DNA of 64,000 bases, taken from positions 1 through 64,000 of the forward strand of contig AJFK01000502.1 in NCBI GenBank assembly GCA_000467715.1, given 5' to 3'. Positions 22,108 to 32,138 of this stretch are shown here, piece by piece. The stretch's first letter is position 1. Each line of letters begins with the position of its first letter. The position numbers and the translations under genes are program-made. The notes under the pieces were generated by a model. It saw only the letters and a program-made list of their open reading frames with translations. It was not told where the DNA came from and ran no database searches. Source of the stretch: Hysterium pulicare CBS 123377 (lineage: Eukaryota; Ascomycota; Dothideomycetes; Hysteriales; Hysteriaceae).

Positions 22108-23263
22108 GATAACGGAGAGTCATTTTGGAGGCTCTATTGATGGGTTCGTTGGGGAGCGGGTTTTGCGTTCACGATACCATTGCATGTAAGCGTCAATGAT
22201 GAAAGGGGTTCTGGATACCATACCTCAAGAAAGGATGAGCAGGTTCAACGAATGAAAAGACCCTAACATCCAGCCAAGCTGCTCTTGCATCATTCATCAT
22301 CAAGCAGGCATGCCATGCTAAGAGTTACCTACTATGCGCCTTGCATCACTGCTGACAATCTTGCAGTACTATTCCAGATCCGCTTTGAACAATCAATCAG
22401 CAGTCAATTTACCAGCGGACCTGAACTTGCGAATGTCCTAGATTGATTTATCCCTCTCTTCTCGATGACGATGTTAGATGGCTAACATGAGAACGCATGC
22501 AGCTCAACCTTCCATAATATCTAATCTCCTCCTTTCCCATACCCCCATTGCTCTTAAAACAATACTCGAAATGTTCTCCACAGCTCAAGAACCACGCCAT
22601 CTCACCTGGGTCCCTTATTCTCGTAACAGCCACCAACAGTTTAATAACTTAATAGTTCATCGATGTTAGAGATGCGGCGCCTTTGCATGTTGCGGCTGCG
22701 ATGGTGGAGGATGTGGAAAAGTTGTGAGAGTGTTGAAGAAGATGAATCCGGAGGTGATTATGCAGTTGGAGGATAGGAGCTGGGACAAGAGCAAGCTGCC
22801 GAAGGAGAGGAGCGAGGAGTCGCTGAGGAGGTTAGGGGGAGGTGGGATTCGAGGAGATTCTGATAGAGAATAGTAGGTGTTTTCGATCCTTGAGATGGGA
22901 GTACCGTAAGCTGGATGAAGCTTTGGGGGGTTCTCGAGGAGCCCCTAGTTGTTAGGTGAATAAGAAGTGATGATAAAATTCAGAAATTCGTTAGTAACAA
23001 ATAGATCAGTCCTCTTCAGTTAGTATCACCAGAATGTGAGAAATTCAATCTCCCATCCATTCATTTCCATAGTCCGAGGATTTCGTCCGGCGGGTGGTGG
23101 CAATCCAGCCCGTGACGCTCAAAACTGAGCTTCTCGAAATTTCGCCGAGGCTTTAGCGGCGACCAAAGCTTCCCTTATACAATATCGAACGTCATTCCAA
23201 CACCACCACCAGCCTCTTCACCTCTTCTCTCCAACAACCTCATCTACCTCGAGGACCACAACA
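22108..23263. other. Intergenic region with a possible gene remnant
   Basis: Mostly non-coding. Bases 22660-22876 include a charged, protein-like stretch (VRVLKKMNPEVIMQLEDRSW) in a frame that ends at a TAG and has no ATG-led open start; see findings. The last 150 bases are the promoter of the next gene. Confidence 0.4.
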
Positions 23264-24350
23264 ATGGCCTTCATCCTCCGCCGCCCCTTCGCCATCACGG
23301 CAACCATCAAACAAGCTACCCCAAAAGCTTCCTCGCCCTCCATCACCTTCCGAGCCTTCCACAATGCGCCACCGAAGCGCAGCTCCAACATCTTCAACTC
23401 GCGCCTCACAGCACCATCACTCTCCAAATCCCAAAATGTCTTTCGCACCACCTTCAAACGCTCCTACCAATCTCAAGCCCCCGCCCTCAGCATCGGCGAC
23501 GTGCGCCAACGTCTCCTGTACGGTGCGGGCATCTTCGGCGCCACGCTCGTCGGCATCAATTTCATGTTCAATCGGGAAACGAGAGAAGATGGAGGGATGC
23601 CGCCTTATGAGCGGAGTTATCTGAATGATACTTTCTTGCATACGGGACTGGGTATTGGGATTATTGGCGTTGCGGCGAGGGCGCTGCATATGAATGGATG
23701 GAGTTACAGGCTCATGGCTACGAATCCGTGGATTGTGTTGGGAGTGGGACTCGCGGGTAGTATTGGGACTATGATCGGGTGTAGGGCCACGAGTCCGGAT
23801 AAGTGAGTCTCTCTCCTTCCTTTCTGCCCTTGCGGTTCCTGGAGATGTTGCTAACGGTTCCACCAGCTACGTCCAGAAATACGCTCTCTGGGGCGCCTTC
23901 AACCTCACCCAAGCCATGCTCCTCTCCCCGCTAATGTTCATGCAACCCGCGCTCCTCGCCCGCGCCGGCCTCTACACCGTCGGCATGATGGGCAGCATCG
24001 CCTTCGTCGGCGCAACCGCCAAGCAAGAAAAATACCTCTACATCGGCGGTCCGCTCCTCGCCGGCGTCGCCATCGTCGCACTCTCCGGTCTCGCCCCCTT
24101 AGTTGTTCCCGCCACCGCAGCCCGCACGCTCATGGTCACGGAGAATCTCTGGCTCTATGGTGGATTGGCTGTCTTTGGTGGCTTCACGCTCTATGATGTC
24201 CAGAAGATATTGCATCATGCGCGGTTGGCGGAACGCGGGATTATGGTCAAGGATCCGGTTAATGAGAGTATTTCTCTGGAGTTGGATTTCATTAATATCT
24301 TTATCCGGATGGTGCAGATTCTTGGTATGAGCCAGAATAGGAGGAAGTAG
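23264..24350 (+). CDS. Bax-inhibitor-1 family protein, GHITM/MICS1-like (mitochondrial inner membrane)
   Basis: Two exons (23264-23802 and 23867-24350) give 340 aa. The Arg/Ser/Thr-rich, acid-free N-terminus is a mitochondrial presequence. From about residue 90 there are seven or so hydrophobic segments, including LLYGAGIFGATLVGINFMF, WIVLGVGLAGSIGTMIG and LYTVGMMGSIAFVGA. The conserved BI-1/GHITM stretches EKYLYIGGPLLAGVAIV, NLWLYGGLAVFGGFTLYD and SISLELDFINIFIRMVQIL are all present. Family members shape cristae and act in mitochondrial Ca2+/H+ exchange (knowledge of metazoan TMBIM5/GHITM). Codon use before the intron is unremarkable. Short upstream spacer with CT-rich stretches. Assignment is firm at family level. 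Confidence 0.93.
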
Positions 24351-24942
24351 GTGCGTGCGGTGATGGATAGCGTGTGCATGGATGCATGGTTGCGATACAA
24401 GTGCAATTTCTTGTCGGGGGCGTTTGGCATCGATTGATGCCCATAAAGAGTATCACTGTCTCTCTTCATCTTCCGGTGTTCTCCATCGAGAACCGAGGAC
24501 GAGCTTCTTGGGTGGTTTTCTTCTCCTCTCTCTAGTCTTGTGCATATAGTAAATAAAATAAGTTTTCCAAGTAAACTTATACAGGGCGACGGTTTGGTGT
24601 CCTATTCTCTTATAATTTTAAAGATGTTGTCCGTTCCTTAGATCTATAAGCTACTACGCACTTTAGTAACGCTTTATTCTAGTATATTTACTCCTCTATA
24701 CATTAAGCTTAACATCCTTCTCTTTTCTAAGGTGCGCGGTTCTATTCTCTACTTTCTATTATTAACTAACTATTCTTCTCTAATCTTTAGTTCTTCTCTT
24801 ATCTACTTACTTATACTATCCTCTATATATCTTCTCTATTAATACTTTGTTAGTTTATTCTTCTATAAGCTCTTTTTCTTTTACCTACTCTTTATAAATT
24901 ATTTACCTTTCTACTATATTAACTAATCTTTCTTTTAATACT

Positions 24943-25053
24943 TTACCTCTCTACTATATAAAGTCTTACCTATCTACTATATTAAACTTACCTCTCTACT
25001 ATATTAAACTCACCTCTCTACTATATTAAGCTTACCTTACTACTATAAAGAGC
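24943..25053. repeat. 22-bp minisatellite, five contiguous units
   Basis: Units start at 24943, 24966, 24988, 25010 and 25032; consensus TTACCTCTCTACTATATTAA plus two bases. A further, separated copy starts at 24903. Two central units are nearly identical. Confidence 0.85.
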
Positions 25054-25097
25054 TTAACTAAACGAAACAGAACTTGATAGCGTAAGAAAGAATAGAC

Positions 25098-25650
25098 GGG
25101 ATACTATAGATCTTACTATTATCTTGCGATATAAAATAAGCTCGCGTAAACAAGGTATAAGGTCTTAAAAAAATAAAATCTTAAGTTAACGGTAGAAGAA
25201 AGTAGATAAAGGACCGAGTTGATAAGATCCTAGCACTTGCAAGTTACCTCAGTTATCTTTCTCCCTTTCGTATAAAGAGATTAGGAATATAAATACGGTA
25301 ATAAAGCTACTAACACGTAGAGTTGTGTTGAGGAGAAGGCGAAAGCAAAATAACGGGATACTAGCACTTACCTTGATTCTGCTCGTCTATATACATATCA
25401 AGAGTCCGAGAATATAAAGGCAACGGTAGAGCTATTAGGTTATGAAATAGTCTATGCGTGGAAGCAGAACGGGGAGCAAAAAGAAGGAATACTATTGCTT
25501 ATCTTAATTCTTGTTTTCCTCTATATAAAGAGCTTAAGGGAACAGAAAACTATAACAAAAGACGTAAAAACAGACAGATAGTAGAATAAAATTAAATGAA
25601 AATAAATAGTAGAACAAAGCGACGGGATACTATAACATTTACTTTGCTAA
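25098..25650. repeat. Degenerate tandem array, about 130-bp period, 4-5 units
   Basis: A GGGATACTAGCACTTACC-like start recurs near 25098, 25226, 25356, 25485 and 25623. Each is followed by a CTATATAAAGAG-like stretch, an AACGGTAGAGCTA-like stretch and a GCAGAACG/AAAACGAC-like end. Divergence is high and AT-biased, consistent with RIP decay. Confidence 0.6.
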
Positions 25651-25756
25651 CTATAGGATTTATCTCGTCAGCTATATGGCTTACCTCTCTAGCTATATGG
25701 CTTACCTCTCCGGCTATAGGACTTACCTCTCTGGCTATAGGGATTACCTTCCATGG
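25651..25756. repeat. 21-bp minisatellite, five units
   Basis: Units start at 25651, 25672, 25693, 25714 and 25735; consensus CTATATGGCTTACCTCTCTAG. The core TTACCTCTCT is shared with the 22-bp minisatellite on the other side of the 130-bp array. Confidence 0.85.
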
Positions 25757-27272
25757 GATACTATGAAACTTGTCTCTCGGCCTACTATCCCAACGGATGT
25801 TCGGCCAGGAATGGAAAATGCGGTCCGTCAGGATATAGATCCTGGCGATATGGTAGATGCTAGGATGATGAAACTATAGAAAGATGAAGAAGCCTGGAGC
25901 TGGAGCCCAAGTAAGTTAAACTACGAGGCGATGGGTGTCTAATCTCAAGACGATAAGATGGTGGATGACTAGGTTCGTGAAAGATAGGTTAGTGAGTAAC
26001 GAGATGGGTGAAGAGGTTAGTCTATGTCTAAGATGTGTAGGCCTCTAATGCCTCTTCGTGCCGCTCATAGTATGATATTGAGCTAGCTCTCTGATCCAGT
26101 GAGTTGGACATTACGATGATGATTAAAATCCGGAAACGAGCTTTGGTCGAGAGAAGATTGAGCCGATAATGAGCAATGGGATATTGATGGCTGATGCAAT
26201 AGTAAATGCATTCTTAGGGAGCCGCAAAGCTCAAGGAAAAGACTGAAATGTGTGAAAGTAATAATGGAAAGACCTCAAAGTAGACCTGCAGGAATTGACG
26301 AGGCGAGTAAGAGTAAGAGTAAGATGGCGACTGTAACCGTTCACTAAGATGAGAGAATTCAAAAGTGCTCATCTATATCTGCTAATCGCCAGGGGCGATC
26401 GTAACGAAGAGGGCATTGAAAAGACTTGAGGTCAGACTGAGGAGAGATGACGGAAAGAGATGACGGAAAGAGATATTTGAAAGTGCTCGTGGAACAATCT
26501 GATAATGTTGCGGCAATTCAAGCCCAGAGAGGACTCGGAGATAATAATCGAGCCCCTGACGGGAGATGCAACGGCAGAAAAGGAATTGAAGGAGGAGTAA
26601 TGAGTGATTGGAGCAAGAAATCAAAGATAACTGAACGCAAAAATATTTTAATAATAGGGCGATCATCTTCAAGCTATGAGAGGTCGAGAATGAGAAGGTG
26701 GATTGTATGCTTGCTTGATATGAATGCAACAAGATACTTGACTGATGTTATCATAGAGGAAAGAAGAATAAAGGATGAGAGTGATAAGAGATATGAAGAT
26801 ATCGTAACGAGAAAAAGGGCAAAAATGAAATGTCAAACGTGACAGCTGAGACTCGAATAAGGCCTTCGACGATAAAAATGCATGATGATCTATGGATTTC
26901 TCCTCGGATCCACTACAGATCAGAGGCAATATCCATAGCCCATCATGCAGAAGAAGTGCAAAATAAAAGACTATATATAGACTTGCACTTGAAGGACGAC
27001 GCATGAAGCTAAAGAGAGGGAATGAGTGACTGAGATGGGGTGCACCTTGATTAGGAAGGGACGTCTGAGCTGCGGACGATGACGTTTCGGGAATGGTCTA
27101 GGACTCGAAATTCAACCACAAAAATTGCAAAATGAGAAGAACCAAAAGAGTAGACCAGACTAAGAAACTTAAAACCCAAGGCAAGGGAAAAAAGCATTGA
27201 TGAAATGAAGTATCATAAGAGTAATCTCGAACTCTCGACATCATATATCAGGTTAGTGAAATAGGCAAAAAA

Positions 27273-27317
27273 GCGGGAAAGCAATCTCCGCCATTACGGC
27301 GGAAATTGCTGTCCCGC
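27273..27317. repeat. 45-bp near-perfect palindrome (20-bp arms, 5-base loop)
   Basis: The left arm is 27273-27292, the loop ATTAC, and the right arm 27298-27317. Arms match at 18 of 20 positions. The centre contains CCGCC-ATTAC-GGCGG, an inverted CGG-type half-site pair. No target-site duplication is evident by eye. Confidence 0.9.
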
Positions 27318-29204
27318 GAGGTAGGTGGGCAGAATATTTGAATATATATAGGCTTGCTTTGGAATCGTGGACTATTGTAGCTGGGTACTGGAGTGGTGAG
27401 GTGGGTGGGGTGGCGGGCTTGGCCGTAGGGGAAGGAAGTCTGCTTGGGAAGGCACCAAGCCTGCAACTGGCATGTTTCAGGGTAGTTTAGATAGGCCTTA
27501 ACAGAACACGTGATGATGGCAAAGCAGCCATGTGTTGTTGTTATTGAGGTGAATCTTGCTGTCTGGACACTAGATGGGATGTGAGCTGTATGATATCAAG
27601 CATGATTTGATGGTCAAGGCAGGGAGCTTTGTATACTTATCACCATGTTGGTTGCCTGTGAGACATAAGACCCCTGAAGACTTGACCAAAGTCTGAACCC
27701 TGTGGCTTGTTTTGTTGCAGAAGCTGTCCGGTGTCAGCAGTAGGTGGTCGCCATGCTTGGAGAGTAGACCACTAGCACTCGTACTGATGCCAATGCCTGG
27801 CTGGGGTTGTATCCTGACGGAAGGTTCGTGGTATTGACGGTTGGTTTATTAGCTTGCTCGATGATGTAGTAGCAAAGACGTGGTGGTTGTGACAATCTCT
27901 GAAGTAGCCGTGCGCTGGTTTCGTGTGAGAGGTTGTCATGATCAGGGAGGTCGAAGCATGCGATTCAGCTCATGGTCGTCGCCCTTCAGGTCTATCGCGG
28001 TGATCGTGGTGACCGCTTTATCGTGTGTGTAGCCTTAACACAGCCAGAGAGGCATCGCTGTCAGTATGTGGAAAGAGATGAATGTACTTGCCTGGATGGC
28101 TTAGTGCACGACGCGTCTGAAGCTCACTCTAAGCAGAGGCGGCCTAGCGTTTCGTTCGCCACGGATTCGCCCTGAGAGTGAGATTACCGAAGCAGGCGAT
28201 GACATCCTCAAGCGCGCAAGGAGCCGAGCAGCCATGGTCGCAGATTCTCCTGGCTTGGTGGCCAATGGAGGTGAGATGGCGCTGAAGCTACTGGCTGTGT
28301 AGGTGAGATGGTGAGAGTTTGGAGCTTGTTTACGAGACGCAGAGGCGTGCTCGCAGCCCGCCCGCTGAATCACGGCAAACGCTCTTCCTGTGCTGTGAGA
28401 GGCTCGAGGAGGAAGAGGACGATGGCTAGATGGAGTGCCGGATGGGAGATGGGCTACAGACGACGGGTTGGTGAGGGAGGAGAGTGAGAGGAGGGTGACG
28501 AGGTGAGAATGTAGGAGGGGCTTGAAGAAGTTCTGTTATGTTTTGCGAACGGAGGCCAGGAGATTACTAAGGAAGGCAACCGGATCGACGCAGCGCCAAG
28601 GACCAACGCCATGAGCTTGTAGACAGCTAGCGGGGCTTGCAATGGGTCAAATGAAGCTTCAATGAACTTCATGTGATGGTAGACAAGTACCGCAGCACCT
28701 CTGCAGCAAGATCTGGACTCGTCGTGGTGGTTGCAGCGAGCGCTGCGTACCGGCGGCGGCGTTTGAGACGCGAACGTGCATAGAAACGTCAACGAGCTTC
28801 CATCACGACAAATATAGCAAACACGCGAAGGGAAAAGACAAGGAGAGTGAAGCAAGCTGATTTATTTTCTAGAAACCACAACCATAATAGAAGCATTGGC
28901 AATACTTTACCACTCATGGGCCGTAATCGTAAGTAACCTTCCCTCCCGTCTCATTCGGAGAGCCCATGACGCACAGAACACCAAAGACGCCGAATCTGAG
29001 GGGTATCCTTTCGCTCCCGATGCATATCGTGGGAGCCGCTAACCATTAACCAGAAGAAGGGCAAATCCAAAGGCAAATCCAAAAGAAAACATATCGTTGC
29101 GCCGCTTCGCAATCGTTATTGTCGCCGTTCAAAGCGTTCAAAGCCAGTCGTATCGAGATTTTCGTACCACCTGCCACACCGAACATCGGCTTGCCCTTCG
29201 ATTC

Positions 29205-32138
29205 TCACATAACAACGCATTTCAAACCCCTGCGTCCTGGAGTAGCTTCGCTGTCCTTGGCATCCGTGCGGATGGCCAGCCTGCTAGGTCCACGAGACTG
29301 CATACCATGCGAATTGCTTCCGGCCTGGGTACGAGGAGGCGCAGACAACGGTTCAGCAGAAGGAGACATGGTAGTCCGGATAGATAACATCGGTTGCTGG
29401 GATACTCTTTGTGCATCTTGATTAGGAACGGACATCCTGTTTCTGGCGGGGTCGGCATGACCAGCTCCAGTCCAGCGTTGGATGGTGGCACGAGCAGATG
29501 TGTCAGGAGCACTCCCTCGTCGAATATCTCTGTCTCCAACACTACGGTAAGTAGCCGGTCCTGGCCGGGAATTCTGGCTAGGCAAATCTGTGGTCCTCGG
29601 AAGGAAATCAGAAAATCCTGGAGCATCACGGTTACGAGCCATCATGGCATGCGCGGTAGCTTCAAAAGCAGCATGCTGTCTACTGGACCGACGGCGAGAC
29701 ACACTAGAGGCGGATCCCGACGGACGACGATGTTGAGCGTTTACGTCCTGTGAAGAACCATGGGGGGATTGCTGTGGAGGTGGGTATGTCGTTGGGTGCA
29801 ACAGCGTTGGACGAGGGGGCGTCCCAGCCAGGTTCGTAAGGTCGGAAGTTGACTGAGTCTGAATAAAGCCTTGCAGAGGATATGGACTCGTAGTCGGCGC
29901 ATTCTCAGAAGGAGCAATGAAATCGCGAATTGAAACACGGTCCCCACGACTACGAATCGACGTAACGCGGCTTCGAGTCGAAGATGGAACAGCTCTAATC
30001 GTAGAAACATCCGGAAGGGAAGGCACTGGTGGAACACTCGTTTGGGGAAATAGAGTAGTTGAGTCGCCCACAGGTCCGGAACCTGGCGCATCGGCACGAG
30101 GTGTATACGGGGGAGGAGGAGCTTCCCAATTGTCCGCATCGCTCTCGTGGGGGAACTCCCTGAGACCATCAGCACGGCGATATTCCAGAGGTCTAAGCGG
30201 TAAAGCTCTCAGATGTCTGCGATTAGCTGGAGAAACTGCGGCAACAGTCGCAGCTCTCTGTAAAGACATTTGAGAACGTGGTTGGGAGTGATCATAAGGA
30301 GCTTCGAAGGCCGCAATGGCCTCCTCTTCTTCTAATGTTTCTTCATCATCTCTGACAATCGTAGGGACAGGTGGGCGTGATCGATCATTGCCACCTTCAA
30401 AACTGCTATGACTACTTGTCGTCTGAGAACGACTAAGAGTTCTTGAACTTCTGGTTCTTGCCGCGCGGTCTGCAGCCCGTCGTTGCGCAACGGTCCTTGT
30501 CCTGACCAACTCAACTTCTCGCTCAAACTCAATGTCCCCTTCAGGGAGTATCTCTCCGGGCAAGAGAGTATCGAGGTCAAACGCCATACGCACTGGAACT
30601 AGCGCCTCATCGGTGTTGGTCTTCGCATGATCAAAGTCCATGACCACCACAACCCCCGCAGAGCCTTGGGGCATTGTTGTCATCGGACCATAAGTGGCAT
30701 CCGGCAGGATTACATTTCCGATTGCCACAAGACGCTCGACTGATGGCGCCTCCGGAACTTTCAGCCAACGTATGGCAGCGATCTCTTGATGTGCAGATGC
30801 GTCGCTCTGGAGTATAGGAATGCATGAGCAGGGTTGGAGTGGAGAACGCTCGTCAGGGTGCTCTACGCCTGTTTCGTATGTCCATCGCCCGTCCCTAAAG
30901 TTGTCTGGAAGTCGATATAGCCACAGGCTGGTAGCATTCTGCATACGAAGGGCTACTGCAACATGACCAGCACTTGGAGAAACTGCAGGGATCGCATCGT
31001 CAAGAAACTCAGACCTGATCCATCGCTGCTGGTCCGGTAAGAATGTTTTCCTCTCGGTAAATGCAGTCCCAGAAAGATCATATATGCCCCAACAATCATC
31101 ATCAGTATCAAAAGCAAATAGTTCATTGACCTGCCCCGTGGTGGAGTCAGGGAGTAAAGTTGCCTGTCGGGCTTTCCTGGCTCTTTCTGGGAACAGTATT
31201 TGACTGGTCCATGCCTTGTCCACCTCTTGCTGGATTGGCTCCCCTTCCTCGGTAAAAGGACCATCGAAAGAGCCGTGAACGGTGAAGACAGTTGATACGC
31301 CTCCGGATTTTCTTGCACAGCTAGTGGCAAGGAGGGTTCGGCCGTCGTCTGAAAATTCCAGGAAGTCCATTGCCTGGCAAGTTACAGACCGCCGGCTTGC
31401 TTCTGTTGCATTTGGAGCTATCGATATCACATCAATGCCATATTTATGTCCAGCAGCCAAGACCTTGCCCTCTGGAGAGAGCGCGATTGCTCTTGCTTCA
31501 TTGTCCAACATAATGGTTCTCTGTTTCTCAATCAATCTCTCCCCTTCTCTAAGCAGCTTATATATGTCCACTTTTGTCGGTGTAGAGAGCACGGCTAGCA
31601 TGGTACCATCATCGAGAACGTCGAGAGCGACCGGTCTTCTGCGGGTCTCAAGTGTTCTTGCAAAGAGTCGTGGCAGGCTTGATGCATTGATTAACCAGAT
31701 ATTCGATGCACTATAGACAGCGATAAAGTTTCCTTTGCGAGAGACGACGAAACCAAATGACTCGGGGAGTGCGGAGGACGTTGCCGTGTTCGATACAAGG
31801 TCAAGAATCGTAGTTTGAGGGTGTGGGTGTGCATTGCGGAAGCTCGAGGGGCGCTCCTCATCGGTCATCGTTGAAGTGCGCGCTGTCGAGTTTGCTGAGA
31901 ATGCGGAGGAGGAAAGACGGGTGTTGTTGTCGGAGGTGGAGGCAGACGATGCTGCGGACTTGTCGTGTTGACAGCGTTCGTCTGACGCCGCGCTCGAGGT
32001 CGGTGAAGAGTCTCGAGAGGTGTTCGCCTGGGGCACCTCTGAATGCGTGCCCTTCCCACCAAACTCATCTTCCCCCTTAGTATTGGTCCTTATCGCCAGG
32101 TATGTCGTTCGCTCATCTGCAGTTCCTCTTCCCACCAT
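29205..32138 (-). CDS. Large propeller-like protein with PPxY motif and C-terminal CaaX box
   Basis: A single exon encoding 977 aa. Residues about 1-95 are disordered and Ser/Thr-rich. Residues about 105-560 look like a beta-propeller built of WD-like blades (SFGFVVSRKGNFIAVYSASN, ARAIALSPEGKVLAAGHKYG, FLEFSDDGRTLLATSCARK). A highly charged, Arg-rich segment and a long disordered tail follow, with APPPPYTP (PPxY, a WW-domain ligand) near 685. The protein ends RRGLKCVVM; CVVM is a CaaX box of the farnesyl-preferred type, so membrane attachment is predicted. I recall this layout as a conserved fungal family of unknown function (DUF7165-like, from memory). An adaptor at endomembranes, possibly for an Rsp5-type ubiquitin ligase, is inference. 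MTDEERPSSF about 90 residues in is an alternative start. Confidence 0.85.
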   Translation of the reverse strand: MVGRGTADERTTYLAIRTNTKGEDEFGGKGTHSEVPQANTSRDSSPTSSAASDERCQHDKSAASSASTSDNNTRLSSSAFSANSTARTSTMTDEERPSSFRNAHPHPQTTILDLVSNTATSSALPESFGFVVSRKGNFIAVYSASNIWLINASSLPRLFARTLETRRRPVALDVLDDGTMLAVLSTPTKVDIYKLLREGERLIEKQRTIMLDNEARAIALSPEGKVLAAGHKYGIDVISIAPNATEASRRSVTCQAMDFLEFSDDGRTLLATSCARKSGGVSTVFTVHGSFDGPFTEEGEPIQQEVDKAWTSQILFPERARKARQATLLPDSTTGQVNELFAFDTDDDCWGIYDLSGTAFTERKTFLPDQQRWIRSEFLDDAIPAVSPSAGHVAVALRMQNATSLWLYRLPDNFRDGRWTYETGVEHPDERSPLQPCSCIPILQSDASAHQEIAAIRWLKVPEAPSVERLVAIGNVILPDATYGPMTTMPQGSAGVVVVMDFDHAKTNTDEALVPVRMAFDLDTLLPGEILPEGDIEFEREVELVRTRTVAQRRAADRAARTRSSRTLSRSQTTSSHSSFEGGNDRSRPPVPTIVRDDEETLEEEEAIAAFEAPYDHSQPRSQMSLQRAATVAAVSPANRRHLRALPLRPLEYRRADGLREFPHESDADNWEAPPPPYTPRADAPGSGPVGDSTTLFPQTSVPPVPSLPDVSTIRAVPSSTRSRVTSIRSRGDRVSIRDFIAPSENAPTTSPYPLQGFIQTQSTSDLTNLAGTPPRPTLLHPTTYPPPQQSPHGSSQDVNAQHRRPSGSASSVSRRRSSRQHAAFEATAHAMMARNRDAPGFSDFLPRTTDLPSQNSRPGPATYRSVGDRDIRRGSAPDTSARATIQRWTGAGHADPARNRMSVPNQDAQRVSQQPMLSIRTTMSPSAEPLSAPPRTQAGSNSHGMQSRGPSRLAIRTDAKDSEATPGRRGLKCVVM

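Larger units (their letters stand above)
24351..29204. other. Gene-free block, 4.9 kb, AT-rich and repetitive in its first part
   Basis: No coding gene can be supported. 24550-25870 is very AT-rich with stacked tandem repeats (listed separately). 25870-27200 is purine-rich with short direct repeats such as GAGATGACGGAAA twice at 26444-26473. 27273-27317 is a long palindrome. 27500-29200 has normal base composition and several 90-130 codon frames without domain signal, possibly noncoding transcription units. Confidence 0.5.

Noticed and set aside
28101-28855. Two Ser/Pro/Arg-rich minus-strand frames of 90 and 133 codons
   Set aside because: No link by splice sites and no recognisable domain; composition follows local base bias.
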